64,000 bases of DNA from positions 1 through 64,000 of the forward strand of contig JASANG010002790.1 in the NCBI GenBank assembly GCA_030248215.1. The letters are read 5' to 3'. The translations under genes and the position numbers were made by a program. This document shows positions 28,115 through 39,700 of this stretch, piece after piece; the first letter of the stretch is position 1; every line of letters begins with the position of its first letter. The notes under the pieces are model-generated. The model made no database searches, was not told where the DNA came from, and saw only the letters and a list, made by a program, of their open reading frames with translations. The DNA comes from Enoplolaimus lenunculus (lineage: Eukaryota > Nematoda > Enoplea > Enoplida > Thoracostomopsidae).

Positions 28115-29262
28115 ATGTCAGGTTTGCATAAATTATCTTTGACTGAGGTCGTACGACGTGTATTAGAACCAAGTGATTCAGAGACAGAAGATGACAAACC
28201 GGACGACAATAGTTCAAATGACGACTCAGAATCAGTTGAGTTAGGTCAATGCAGTAGTGAAGAGGCTGCTATTTATGAGCAAGATAGTGATGGTGAATTA
28301 CAAAAACAATCGGACGCATCTAGTAGTGAGTTGAGCGATATGGACGAGACTTCCAGTGGAAGTAATGTGTTTTTGTCAGCGACGGGTGTTGAGTGGCATT
28401 CTACAACACCGCCTGTCCGTGTGTTAGCTAGAAATATAATTCGCTTTCGCGAAGGCACTGCAGTAAACCCTACAACAGAGTCACAAGCATTTTATCTTTA
28501 TATAAACGAGCCCATTTTACATACAATTCAGCGACTCACTAGTAGGCGACTGCGGGCGCACAATTTTTCAACGCTACCAATGTGTAAGCTGAAAGCTTGG
28601 CTTGGGGTGGTAATCAGAGCTGGTGCAGATCGCGATAACATGTCTCCAGTGGCTTCACTATTCACCAAAAACGACAGCAGGCCCTTTTACCGCTGCGCGC
28701 TGTCAAAAAACAGAATGAAACAGTTGCTGGAAAATGTAACATTCGACAACAAACTGACTCGCCGGGAGCGTCAAAAAAGTGACAAAATGGCTGCTATACG
28801 AGATGTTTGGGACCTATTTCAGTCCAACTTACGTCTTCATTATATACCGTCCGAATCACTTACAGTAGATGAACAGCTCTACGGGTATAGAGGATATGCA
28901 CCGGGGCGAGCGTACATGCCGGCGAAACCTGCTAAGTACCGTTGCACAACGCATTCATTGTCATGAAACTGAACGGATATCAAAAGTCACGCAATGTTTT
29001 CATGAAAAAAGTAGCCGAACAACTAGCGCAAGACAATATGACCAAACGTTACAGTAGTGAAAAAATTTACGCAAAATCAAAGGATTCATTTATGGCTTAC
29101 GGGCTGCCTCAAAAGCGAAGCGAACCTTCTACATCTGGTAAACCGACCAAATGTCAGGTCACAAGTTGTCGCAAATCTACGAGATTGAGCTGTTCGTCAT
29201 GTGGAAAACAAGTGTGCAAGGACCACATGAATCGCACCATAACGTGCAACGACTGTGCTTAA
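28115..29262 (+). pseudogene. piggyBac transposase with the catalytic core deleted
   Basis: The first 283-codon frame has an acidic Ser-rich start and then the N-terminal transposase domain up to SESLTVDEQLYGYRGYAPGR and MPAKPAKYR, which includes the first catalytic Asp. At about 28942 the sequence jumps, in another frame, to the C-terminal part (LNGYQKSRNVFMKKVAEQL). That part ends in a Cys/His-rich zinc-binding tail (CSSCGKQVCKDH, CNDC). Roughly the middle third of the protein, with the second and third catalytic Asp, is missing. The copy is non-autonomous but keeps both ends, so it could be moved by a complete relative. Confidence 0.92.
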
Positions 29263-29762
29263 CTGGACAACGCGCCCGCAGTGGGAGGCTGGACGGGGAG
29301 CGGGTGGAACTCCGCCAGAACACTAGTTCTGACTGTCTCAAGCCAGTTAAAGGAGGAGAGCACCCTGAGATAAGCCAAAACTAACGCTAGTTGTGTTGTC
29401 TACATATGTAGACCGTTGGGCTGATTAAGGTGAAAATTTTGCCGGGCCGTTGAGGGTTAAAGCTTGGAACTCAAATTATTTGGTTCAGGAGTCATTTATG
29501 CGCTACATTTGGGGATAATTGACGTTTATGAACTCTAATTAGGGTTTAGAGACTATCTGCTTTCGGACTCGTATTAATCGGGATACGGATTCATATTGAT
29601 TGGCACCTAAAATGGGGACCCTCTGTTATTACCCCCACTCTTATTCGCGTCATTACAGTAAAACTTTTTGTATACCTTTTCTGTTATTTCCGCGCTATCG
29701 ATACATTAATTCTAGCTTTCAGAGCCAGCTAAAACTTCATAAGAAATAGTAGACGTAATTTC

Positions 29763-30020
29763 TGGCGTTAATGATGTATATTCGGTACTGCAACTATCCG
29801 TTGAATTGAACGTTTATTTGTCTTGTGTGAATAGCTTGAGCGATCATGCAAGGTTATACTAAGGAATGTACTTTGAAAATTTAAGTACGTTTTAAAGTGT
29901 CGCGCTCAAATTTAGTGGTCCTGTAGTCATTTATGCGCTAAAATTATGAATAAGTGACATTTATTGATTCTAATTAGGGTTTAGAGACTGTCCGCTTACG
30001 GATCCTTATTATACATAGTC
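29763..30020 (+). mobile_element. partial copy of the TA-target MITE
   Basis: It shares GCAACTATCCGTTGAATT, AATTTAAGTACGTTTTAAAG and TTCTAATTAGGGTTTAGAGA with the copies at 27574 and 35826. Both ends are missing. Confidence 0.65.
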
Positions 30021-31426
30021 AACTGAAAATTTTTCGCTTAACCCTTTCTCACATGAATGTTTTCTATTTCCCCTGAGACCTACTTTTATGGCGAATTTTT
30101 GAATATATGAGTTTATAAGCACACAATATGTAAGCTAATAGTCTAATAGAAACAAAAAATGTCCCAACTGCCCCGATCATAACGTGAGTCTCAGATAAGA
30201 GTCAACACTTTCTCAATGCAATTATTTATTAGTCAGTAAAACAATCTTCTAAACCGAATAGTCAAAACTATTTAGGCAGTTGTATAATAAATGATGATCT
30301 TAGAATGGCATGAAATAAAATTGGTTACAACTTACCTATGGCATGGCGGAAGTAAACACTCAACTTTTTGGACAACAAATAATTGCAAATTATGGGTGAG
30401 TGCCATAACAAGGAAGCCATAGAAATATTTCATGCTGAGGAGGTTTGATGAGTCTACAATGTTTTGAACCGAGAATAGTATGCCAGAATCAGTAGTCTGC
30501 AATTCATTAAATTCGGCGAAGGACTTAAGTATTTACATAAGTGCGAATTTACAAACGACAAAGTGGTTAAGTAGTACTTAGGACGAACTTAGATTAAAGT
30601 CGTACAGAAGTTGCGTTCTAGAAACTCTCAACCGCTGTTAGAGGCATAATTTCTACACACCATGGATTATGGGTAGCGTATGTGATCATTTTCCGCCTAT
30701 ACCTGGTTTCACCTTAACTCTATCTTACAGGAATATTTTCGATTCCATCTGTTACTTTACCAAGTATCTTGGTACGATTGGAATTTGAGAGACTGAAGTT
30801 GGTGGAGTTTATCATCACCACTCAGCTATGGAGCTTAGGAGCTTACACTCAGTCCCGAGAGGGCTTCACGTCTTGTGAAAATTTTGTGCTGCGCAAATTC
30901 GCGGAAATACTTTATGCATCGTGCATCACATTGCGCTGATTTGCCAATAGCCAAGTAAGTCTATGGAAGAAAAGGTTATGTACTAGGTAAAAAATTATCT
31001 CCTAAACCATGAAAGTGACTGGTTTGCCAAAGCTGTTTCAGGCTTTAGGCAAGCTATGATACCTTGTACAGAAGGGTGTAAAACGTATAGTAATAATAAC
31101 AGGAACAGATATTGATTAAAATAACGTACTTAACAGGAACCGGAAACCGTAAGCGAATGCGCCCAATTTTAAGATTGTAGATTAATCTCGCATTGTTTTA
31201 TTCCAAGTATCGGAAATAAAAATTGAATGATTTACTCGTGATTTACAGATAAATAAAATATGAGCATGAAAATAACGGAATTTTAAGTACTTCTATGGCA
31301 TAAACAAGACCTAATATCGCGTTTCGTTCTGCCCCGAGCGAATCATGATACGAAACGCTGGCAAGAAATTAATCGTTTATCGTGTATACGTATTACAATT
31401 GCGCATGAAACCGTATAAACGAATCG
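30021..31426. other. intergenic, no gene recognised
   Basis: A stretch of about 45 bp around 30140-30190 (TAATAGAAACAAAAAATGTC) recurs near 49095, marking a dispersed repeat. Nothing else stands out. Confidence 0.5.
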
Positions 31427-32199
31427 TCAAACTTCCACTGGTTCCACCCAATTGTTTTTATGCATCGCTTCAATATACCAGTAATAATGCCAGAGAATGT
31501 AATTGAGGAAAAAGTTTACTAAACTTCCACTAAAAAATGTTCCAATTTTAGCAAACAACGGCCAAGTTAAATTGTACAGTAGCGCTGTAAAAAATTTGTT
31601 CAGTGATGCAAGTGTCAACACTAGCAAACCAAGTACATAACAGTTTTCCATTAGCAACATTGGCCATAATAAAATTGGATGAGGGCGTCTAATGTTGGGA
31701 ACAATATACAGTAGTAGAATGGCACAAATTTGTCCTAAGCACCACAGGAATCGCATGTATCCGCCATCGAGATAGTTTGCAATACATTCTTCAACCTGAA
31801 ATTGAAAGAAACTTTATTAAAATACAGTAACTAACACATTTGCCTTATAGAATTAGCGTTAAAATTAATACAAAATATTTATAATCCAATAATCCACACA
31901 TGTATTAGACATCCTGGAACTGTCACTGTGCTCACCTTTATTAAATTATTGAACAGACCAAAATCAAAAATTATTATATCTGCCGACAGGAACGGACTGC
32001 GTTGTTCAGGAGGTAACGATGTTTGATCAAAGCGGCACAAAAATATATGGCCGAAACGAATTAAGCTAACCACATGTTGTGCTAACGATGCAGCGGTTAT
32101 CACCAATTGGCAAGATCCAATCACAAGGCAAATTGACTGATTTGATAATGCGGTACAAAAGCATTTCGTATGATCGTCGTAAACCGTCACCAGTTTCAT
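31427..32199 (-). CDS. two-exon four-helix membrane protein, function unknown
   Basis: Exon 1 is 32199-31936 (88 codons, donor AAG|GTGAGC) and exon 2 is 31795-31427 (acceptor TTTCAATTTCAG, 122 codons plus stop). Both borders are phase 0, giving 210 residues. Hydrophobic segments lie at about 22-47 (SICLVIGSCQLVITAASLAQ), 105-125 (FLWCLGQICAILLLYIV), 133-155 (LLWPMLLMENCYVLGLLVL) and 180-202 (NFFLNYILWHYYWYI). Both termini are probably on the same side. The Cys pair before helix 1 and the overall shape recall LAPTM4/DUF7027-type tetraspan proteins, but no diagnostic motif is visible. The start ATG is the first in frame; an additional upstream exon cannot be excluded. Confidence 0.65.
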
Positions 32200-33639
32200 A
32201 CGGTAACTTTCTTTATTGTTTATTATTAGTAAAACCTCAAAATCGATAAAGTGTAATACTTATTTGCAGCGTTGTTGATGGTACGAATCACCTGTCCCCT
32301 GTTTTATTTGTAATACATTTCTATTTTCCAAACAAGGGAACAACAGCGTAGCCAGCATGGCACGTTTGTAGTTTCCCCCGAAACTACACAAATGTGGGGG
32401 GCGGAACGTTTTCACTTGTACTATACATAAAAACGTTTTGTTTTCCTGCTTTAAAAACTTGAAAATGAAATTGTTGTTGCAGGGGGACTTTACCATTGTG
32501 GGAGGAAATCTACAAAAGTGCCGTTAGAATTTCGTTTTGAAAAGGAGTATGACATCATGTAAAAGTATTGGTCATGTGAATGTGAGGAGCGAGAAACATA
32601 CTTTGAGCTATTGAAAACAGGATTTCTTTAGGATACATATTCTACTAATCTCCTATTGAATTGCAGGCACGTAGCCAGCTAACCTTGCTAGGCGAATACA
32701 ATAGTTATCGTTGACTTAATACAAACTAGGTTGAAAATTTTTAGGAGGGTAAATTTTTTGAGGGGGGCGGGGGGCTGACCCTCTAGCTCCTCCTTTGCTA
32801 CGGCCCCGGTGAGTCATCAAAAGAAATGTAAAGCAGTGACTAAAATATGTCCCATTTTGAAGCTCAGCATTCGATAATATGAAGGTAAAGGTTAGTGGAA
32901 CTAAATCCAATTGGCGTTTGAATGCTGCGCACTATCGAGTATCACAAACATTGCAAATATACACGTTGCGCCAACGGAATGAGAGGCTACACAAAAGCCG
33001 TAATGTAAGAGGTCCCCAAAATATAAAAATGCTTAAATTTCTATATATATGAATACATCTATGGATGTCTGACGACTGTTAGCGAGCAAACAGACAGGCC
33101 TATTTTTAGTATTTAAAGACAAACAAAAGTTTCCTTATAAAATTTCACGATTTAAAATCTTGTCAGAGGCCCCCTGGATGTGAGAGGCCACCATTATAGT
33201 GGAGTATGGAAGGCGCACTTCATTGCGTTAATGGTTTAATAAAAAATTTCGCAACTTTGAAATTTGCAACTGACCTTAAAAAACATTCAAAGGATTACTT
33301 TTTGCAAAATAACTTATAGAAATATTAATAAGCGATACTCGGTTTCGATAATAAAATATGCATTATTTACAAATGTGACCTTATGAATATTAAAAGAATT
33401 AGCTGTTGTTCAGCAACGAAATCGCACAGTGAATACGTATATAACCGTAGGTATAAAGATACAGATTAAAAGAACAGTATTGAACAAAATTACAGCAAAC
33501 TTTTATCGAAACCAATTAAAGTTTCATGAAGTTATAGAAGATGTAAAGGATAGATTTGTGTGTCGCGGCTTCTTACACTTACTTTTCAAATGTATCAAAT
33601 CAGCTACATATTCGCACGTTTTCTACGATAAGGAATTCA
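32200..33639. other. intergenic, no gene recognised
   Basis: GGCGGAACGTTTTCAC near 32400 resembles an end of the telomere-like MITEs. A G-rich repeat-like patch lies near 32740-32810. Confidence 0.45.
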
Positions 33640-33718
33640 CTTTTGCAACGCTTAGGCTAAGGCTTAGGCTCAGGAATACGATTAATCTACTGTTACGCCC
33701 CTCAACGTAACATTGGCC
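33640..33718. mobile_element. half of a telomere-like-core MITE, reverse orientation
   Basis: GCTTAGGCTAAGGCTTAGGC is followed by the end CTGTTACGCCCCTCAACGTA...GGCC, the reverse complement of the 19461-type left end. The other half is missing. Confidence 0.6.
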
Positions 33719-34133
33719 AGTAAACGCGATAAAATAGCGCTTAAAAATGAATTTTTCGGTAACAAATATTTTTTATTTTCCCGTTCCGGATCCGTTTCCG
33801 GAATTTTTTAACAGTCCGATTCCGGTTCCGGTATATTATAAATCCGGTTGCACCCTGCTGACCTGGTTTTTTTACCTCCGGTCGTTATCTGATATGTTCT
33901 CTTAGACTTGCACATTCAGCTTTGGAATCCGTCAGCTAGCAGTCGTATGTTCAAGTTCATACATTAAAAATTAAGCGGCAAGGTTTAATACATGCAGTAG
34001 AATGTTACGTCTTATATAGTCTCCCGTTAGCGACAAAACTGTATCAAACGCCAACTGTCGTTCAAAACAGGCTGAATAACTAAAATACAGCCTGAAGATA
34101 GATTAAAAGATTTTAGAATATGATATTATATAG
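33719..34133. other. repeat-derived spacer
   Basis: TTCCGGATCCGTTTCCGG and GATTCCGGTTCCGG blocks at 33780-33850 belong to a dispersed CCGGTTCCGG repeat also seen near 24660, 41940, 42425, 50515 and 54915. No gene was seen. Confidence 0.4.
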
Positions 34134-34586
34134 CAGACAATTGAAATGAAGCACAGAGTTATTTTAAATATTACAGCACACCAATAGCATAGTGGTTTAC
34201 AAATAGCTCCGAAAATTAAATTCTACAAGAATACACAAAATTATTATATAGTAAGCTAAAATTTTTCGAAAACACAGATTTTCTCAGACAATTGAAATGA
34301 AGCACAGAGTTATTTTAAATATTACAGCACACCAATAGCATAGTGGTTTACAAATAGCTCCGAAAATTAAATTCTACAAGAATACACAAAATTATTATAT
34401 AGTAAGCTAAAATTTTTCGAAAACACTGATTTTCTCAGACAATTGAAATGAAGCACAGAGTTATTTTAAATGTTACAGCACACCAATAGCATAGTGGTTT
34501 ACAAATAGCTCCGAAAATTAAATTCTACAAGAATACACAAAATTATTATATAGTAAGCTAAAATTTTTCGAAAACACTGATTTTCT
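34134..34586. repeat. 151-bp tandem triplication
   Basis: Three nearly identical units start with CAGACAATTGAAATGAAGCA at 34134, 34285 and 34436. The few differences (for example ATATTACAG against ATGTTACAG) show recent duplication. Confidence 0.93.
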
Positions 34587-34990
34587 AAGCTGTTTTGTCA
34601 CCGGTTTCGATTGGTTACTCTCAGCTTCACTAATAGCAATGCTAAGAATTATTCCAATATTCTAATAGCCTAAGTTCAAATATGTGAAAATTTTGAAAGT
34701 TTAATATATACTTACTTTAAAGATTCGGCATGTGTGAAAAGCTAGTTTTCACTTTTCATTCGTTTAGCACCTTTTTGATTTGTACTCGGCCAAAATTAAC
34801 GAGTAAACTAGACCAAATATAGTCGTTCTGGTAAATAGTTTAGCATTCTAAAGTTGAATTATGAAACAGTTTTTGTATGTGCAATCGCAGCACATTCCTG
34901 TAGCCAATCAGCTGCTTTACTTTGGCAACTCTGACTAACGGCACCTTGCTACCGACAACGACAAGAGTACAACTACAGCTTTGGCAGTCC

Positions 34991-35115
34991 GTTGTCCGTC
35001 ACCCGTACGGCGCCGTCCGTCACCCGTACGGCGCCGTCCGTCACCCGTACGGCGCCGTCCGTCACCCGTACGACGCCGTCCGTCACCCGTACGGCGGCGT
35101 CCGTCACCCTTTCGG
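34991..35115. repeat. 21-bp GC-rich minisatellite (about six copies)
   Basis: The unit is CGTCCGTCACCCGTACGGCGC, with small changes in the last two copies. Being a multiple of three it creates open frames on both strands with a 7-residue repeat; these are not likely to be genes. The unit resembles the inner arms of the MITE at 23591-23750. Confidence 0.9.
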
Positions 35116-35159
35116 CGCAATTCCGTCAAAGCACGATTAGCAAATATATCGATTGTGGC

Positions 35160-35265
35160 AAGCCTATGTCTAAGCCTAAGCCTAAGCAAAAAATGTAATC
35201 TAAATCTAAACTTACTGTTTTATGGCCCACCAGAAAGCTGGACGCCCCTTAAAGTAAAATGGGCC
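35160..35265. mobile_element. right half of a telomere-like-core MITE
   Basis: CTAAGCCTAAGCCTAAGC is followed by an end GACGCCCCTTAAAGTAAAAT-GGGCC, the same end as at 19655. The left half was not found next to the minisatellite. Confidence 0.65.
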
Positions 35266-35825
35266 GAACAATCAATAGATTTATATTTAGTTTTCTCTCA
35301 TTTGAATTTCGATATCACGTGAAAATTGTTATCAAGATGGTTTTAGCCTTTTAGCTCGCGGTGTCTTGAATTGACATTCGCTCAAATAACTTGTTTTGCA
35401 TTGGCCTAAAAAGGGAACCCTGCAATTAAATAAATTTCGCGCAAAACCCTATATACTTTTCGATGTTTTTGTCAAGGTAGATAAACGGCAAATATTTCAG
35501 TTACTGTATGATACAATGTTCATATATTTGAGCAAATGGACGAAGACACGCGGCGCTTCCTTAGCCACTTCTTGTCAACGCCCTTGAGTTTGAGTCATGG
35601 ATGTAGCTTGGATTTCATCTTGGAAGAGTATAACTTTAAAGTAAAGGTTTTGGCGAATGAACGTAGCGAGCGAGAAATTTATTTCACATTTAGCAGCATA
35701 ATAGCTAATGCAAAGCCTGTACAAGTCTCTGAAGTCGTTAAAATGGGAATAGCGAAGGCAAACTGCCATATAAGCGAACGAGCAGCCAGACGCATTTCAA
35801 AACTACGGCTGTTTTATTTGAACTG

Positions 35826-36253
35826 CTGTAGCGGCCCGAATAAGAGGGGGACTGATAAGTATTTGGCCTCTCCAGAGGGTACCCCTGTTATTCGGTTACG
35901 GGCTGTTATTTCTTTCCACCCCGCCCTCCGCCACCCTTCGTTACTGATATATATCCGACATAGCAACTATCCGTTGAATTAAACGTTTTTTGCCTTGCAT
36001 CAAAACCTTGAGCGATAATGCAATTATACTTTGGAATGTTACTTTCAAAATTTAAGTACGCTTTAAAGTTTCGAACTCAACTATATTTGGTCCTGGAACC
36101 ATTATGCTTTACGAATTGGGCATAATTGACATTTAGGGACTCTAATTAGGGTTTAGGGACTCTATACGCTTCGGACTCTTATTAGGGATACATACTCCTA
36201 TTGATTGGACCCCCTCTTATTACACCTTTCCTCTTTTATTCGGGTCACTACAG
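35826..36253 (+). mobile_element. TA-family MITE, complete copy without piggyBac
   Basis: This 428-bp copy has ends CTGTAGCGGCCCGAATAAGA and, inverted, CTGTAGTGACCCGAATAAAA. It aligns along its length with 27574-29658 minus the piggyBac and still has the undisturbed CTTTAAAGT target. The flanks are not TA, so the edge may have mutated. Confidence 0.85.
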
Positions 36254-36547
36254 CAATTATGATAAGGGCCTGTATTTGGATTCGGGAGCCATCAAAATGT
36301 TGTTATGGGGGAAACTGCTCAGGCCCTGCTTTCTTTATAGTTTTTGCTGCTCTAGGCTCTAAATTATAAAGTGGAAAAACATGTTCAGGATAAAATCTAT
36401 AGGTATTTGTCATTATCCAACAGCCGTGTTTTGAAGATGTTTTTTATTTTCTCGTATATGCAACGCCCACCGTATTTGTAAATGCTGTAAAAAGAAACAC
36501 CTTTTCATCAAAAATTCGCATACGTATTGCGGCCCTTGTCAAGATCA

Positions 36548-36722
36548 AGGGCGGAACGTTTTTCTCTCGTACTACCATGGAGTAAGGTTTAAGACTTTAG
36601 GTTTTAGGTTTAGGTATAAGCTTATTCTTACGCTTAGGCTTTGGTATAAACTGATTCTTACGGTTTAGGCTTATGCTAGGCTTACAACTGGGCTTTTACT
36701 ACTGTTACGGCCGTGTTCTATA
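36548..36722. mobile_element. telomere-like-core MITE, GAACAGGGCCGG-end type, reverse orientation
   Basis: GGGCGGAACGTTTTTCTC at the left and TACTGTTACGGCCGTGTTCT at the right match the inverted ends of the 21016 element. The core has TTAGGTTTAGG and CTTAGGCTTTGG tracts. Confidence 0.55.
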
Positions 36723-39700
36723 ACATCTTCGTTTTGCTTAAGGAGGTTGTAATAAAATTTTCCGGTTGCGCGGCGTATAAGAGAAACAATCGCCAATGTG
36801 AAAGTCGAGTTAAGCTTTTTTGAATCGCTATACGTTAGAATAATTTTTGTTATAGGTAAGGTTGCTGAGCAGCTGTTTGCTAGGTATAATCAGAGTGTGA
36901 TGTAAGTAAGGATCTTTTACACTAACCGCGCATTACCCAGGCAAATAAGAATTTTTTTACCTGCGGTTTTACCCGCGCTAAAAAGATCTCCCCGCGACCC
37001 ACCTTTTACCAACTTTAAAGATTGCTGGTGATTTGCACTTTAATGAAGTCTTGCGTTATAGCTCCAATGAATTTTACGCATTAAAACTTTATTAGAAACA
37101 ACACAATTATAAACCCCACTAAACAAAGCACAGAACTTTTGCTTTTTCAACGCTCACTTACTGGTTTATAGTTCATAGCGAATGTTTTGCACCTTGACCT
37201 GTTAAAGGTTTGATGCGGGTAAAAACTGTCAATTGTTACCCGCGTGATACAAAGCTTAACCTGCGGGTATACGCGCGGTTGAAATTTTGACCCGACCCGC
37301 GCTTTACACACGGGTACCCACGGATAAAGCGCCACTCTATGGCTATATATTTGAAACAGTTCTTTAAAAAATTGGTATGGGTACCACCTATATTAAATTG
37401 TTATGCGACTTAAAGTAAGAAAAAGCATTCAAGTAAAACTATTAAAATCACAAGTTTGTCGTCATTTCCGGTAGATATTTCAAATATTCAATCACTTATA
37501 ATATCAACAGTATATATGATCGATCATTTTATATATTAAAGACTAAACTTGGCGTATTATTTGTATTCTTAAATACGCAGCAATCTATATTAAACGAGGT
37601 TTGTTTTTAACCAATTTCATTCGATTTATGCAGCGGTCACGTCTAAACAATTGTTTTAAACATACGTATCATTAGTACGTGCAAAATCCCGAGTTCCAAA
37701 GCTCTTACGACTGGGCCATGATATCTTGGCTGTGAACCTAAGGTAAAAAAACCTCAGTAGAGAAACAATACAGAAGACAGACACTTTATCATATATTACA
37801 TCGTTTAGGAAAAGTGGCAAAAATATATATTTCATATCGATTCAGGGCGTTGACTTTCACACTTTTCTGGCAACCAACTTTGATTGGATGCAAAATGGAT
37901 TTTTACAAAGGATATTTGCGAATTACAACTTCGTACATGACGGCTAGGCTGTCCTGCAGAAAACACTGTCGATTGTAAACATGACACAAGTTAACACCAA
38001 AAAAGAAAAAACAAAATTGCAATTATGTTATGGAATTGAACTATCTGGGTTCGCGGAGTATATTTCAAACTGCAAGCGGTCATATATATTAAAATGAACA
38101 AATAGTATGCGATATGCTAGAAGTGCACGATGGTAGCCCGATCTCGTGTTCCAGGTACAACCGAAGGTCTGCCTCAGGTTACGATGTCGTGTAATATTTT
38201 ACTCTATTCTTTGCCACTACAAAGATTTGATCGCTCATATACCTTTAATATTGTTTCCCCTATAAGGTATAATAAATCCCAATAATATTCTTTCCCCATA
38301 TAATTTTTTCCACTTTCTTCTTGATCTTCTAAACTTATAAAATCGTTTGCCTGAAATATTTAGATTAATTTATCTTTTCTTTCTTGTTAAGAAGGTGCCC
38401 AGAACTTCCGTACTAAGATCAGGCGAAAGCAGAGCTTTATCCAAACAGCCATTAAACGGACATTGATTCCGGTCAAGGCAAGATTATCACTGTTTCTACA
38501 TCTACACATGTTCTAGCGAAAACTGGTAACGATCACTTTTTAGGCTGAAATTTGTTATTCGAAGGTAAAACCAGAAAACAAATTCCTGATGTCGTGTTCC
38601 TGAATAATACTGAATAATAGCGCAAGTGTTCAATTATACTAATCCTGAGTTTTTAGCATGTGTCACCACAATACGCAAGTAAAAATTGTTTCATCCTGTA
38701 ACACAATATCATTAATTAATACAATGGCCGTTTTTGGAGTCTAGTTAGTATACGTAGCTAAAATGTTCAAAAACTAGTTTGATTGACGTGTTGCAATACT
38801 TGTTCAAAATTCACTGAATCATGCAACCTACCACCTGTTTTAGCACTAAACTTTTGCCAAACGAAAACATACCGAGTACTCTGTAAAAACATTCTACTAA
38901 AAATACTTTAGTTGTATTTTACTAAGTACTTTAAGTAAAACTGTACTAATTATTGAGTAAATCTTTGCTTAAATAATGTAAATAAGTAAAACCACTGCTG
39001 TAATTTTCTGATTAATTAAGTAAATATAAAGCTAAAAATTTTGTGTTTGCTTAAAATTAAGTAATACTTTGCCAAGCACCATAGAAAGTAAAACCGACAC
39101 TTAATTCGGCAACCGTTTTACTTAATTTTAAGTATATTTTTAGTGAGTACACAAGTTTTACACCGCTGGTTTACTGGAAGACAACCTTCACGGAAATAAC
39201 CAAAAATAAAATCATGTAGACTATTGTAAAAAGGCATTATTAAGTTGAATAGGTACCTATTTATAGCAGCTTTATTACGACAGCAGCGATTTGAAAAATG
39301 CATGGCACTTTTCAAAGTTTGCTTTGAATTACAAACAATAGGCAAGACTTCATTCAATTAACCTTAACGGAAGCCACGGCTTAACTCTAGAACCGTTTTC
39401 TTGAGCAGTATTTTCAACTGTATAGGTATCAGCTACCACCGGTTAACAAGAGTACGCAACTTGGTAGATTCTGTAAAAGAAAACAATGTACTTGACGCGC
39501 GTTGTTTTTCTGCCCGACCAACCTCACTTAATAGTGACAATTCGAACCACTATAGTTACACTTTGAATTCAAGTCACTCCGGTTATTCATAAAGCTTATA
39601 TATTTGCTGCGTATTGCAAGCGTCAGGTGCTTCTCTGAAAATGAGGAATGGTCGGGCAAAATACAATGCGCGCCGGGAACATTTATTGCCATGAGGTAGC

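Larger units (their letters stand above)
27812..29460 (+). mobile_element. piggyBac element, internally deleted
   Basis: TTAA lies at both edges (27812-27815, 29457-29460). The 14-bp ends CCCTCAATGGCCCG and, inverted, CCCTCAACGGCCCG differ at one base. A 16-bp palindrome GTCTACATATGTAGAC follows the left end after 3 bp (27833-27848) and precedes the right end by 29 bp (29398-29413). This is the short-left/long-right spacing known for piggyBac. An extra palindrome copy lies at 28007-28022. Confidence 0.95.
27574..29658 (+). mobile_element. TA-target MITE (about 440 bp) split by a piggyBac insertion
   Basis: TA flanks lie at 27572-27573 and 29659-29660. The left end CTGTAGTGACCGGAATATGA and the right-end reverse complement CTGTAATGACGCGAATAAGA are inverted repeats. 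TA duplication suggests a Tc1/mariner-type origin. Removing 27816-29460 leaves about 440 bp, matching the 428-bp copy at 35826-36253. Confidence 0.8.

Noticed and set aside
34922-35322. Open frames on both strands over the 21-bp minisatellite
   Set aside because: They exist because the repeat unit is a multiple of three; the products are simple 7-residue repeats with no start context or splice support.
35536-35982. 148-codon plus-strand ORF
   Set aside because: Its last third is the left part of a MITE (from 35826), and the remainder has no recognisable domain or splice context.
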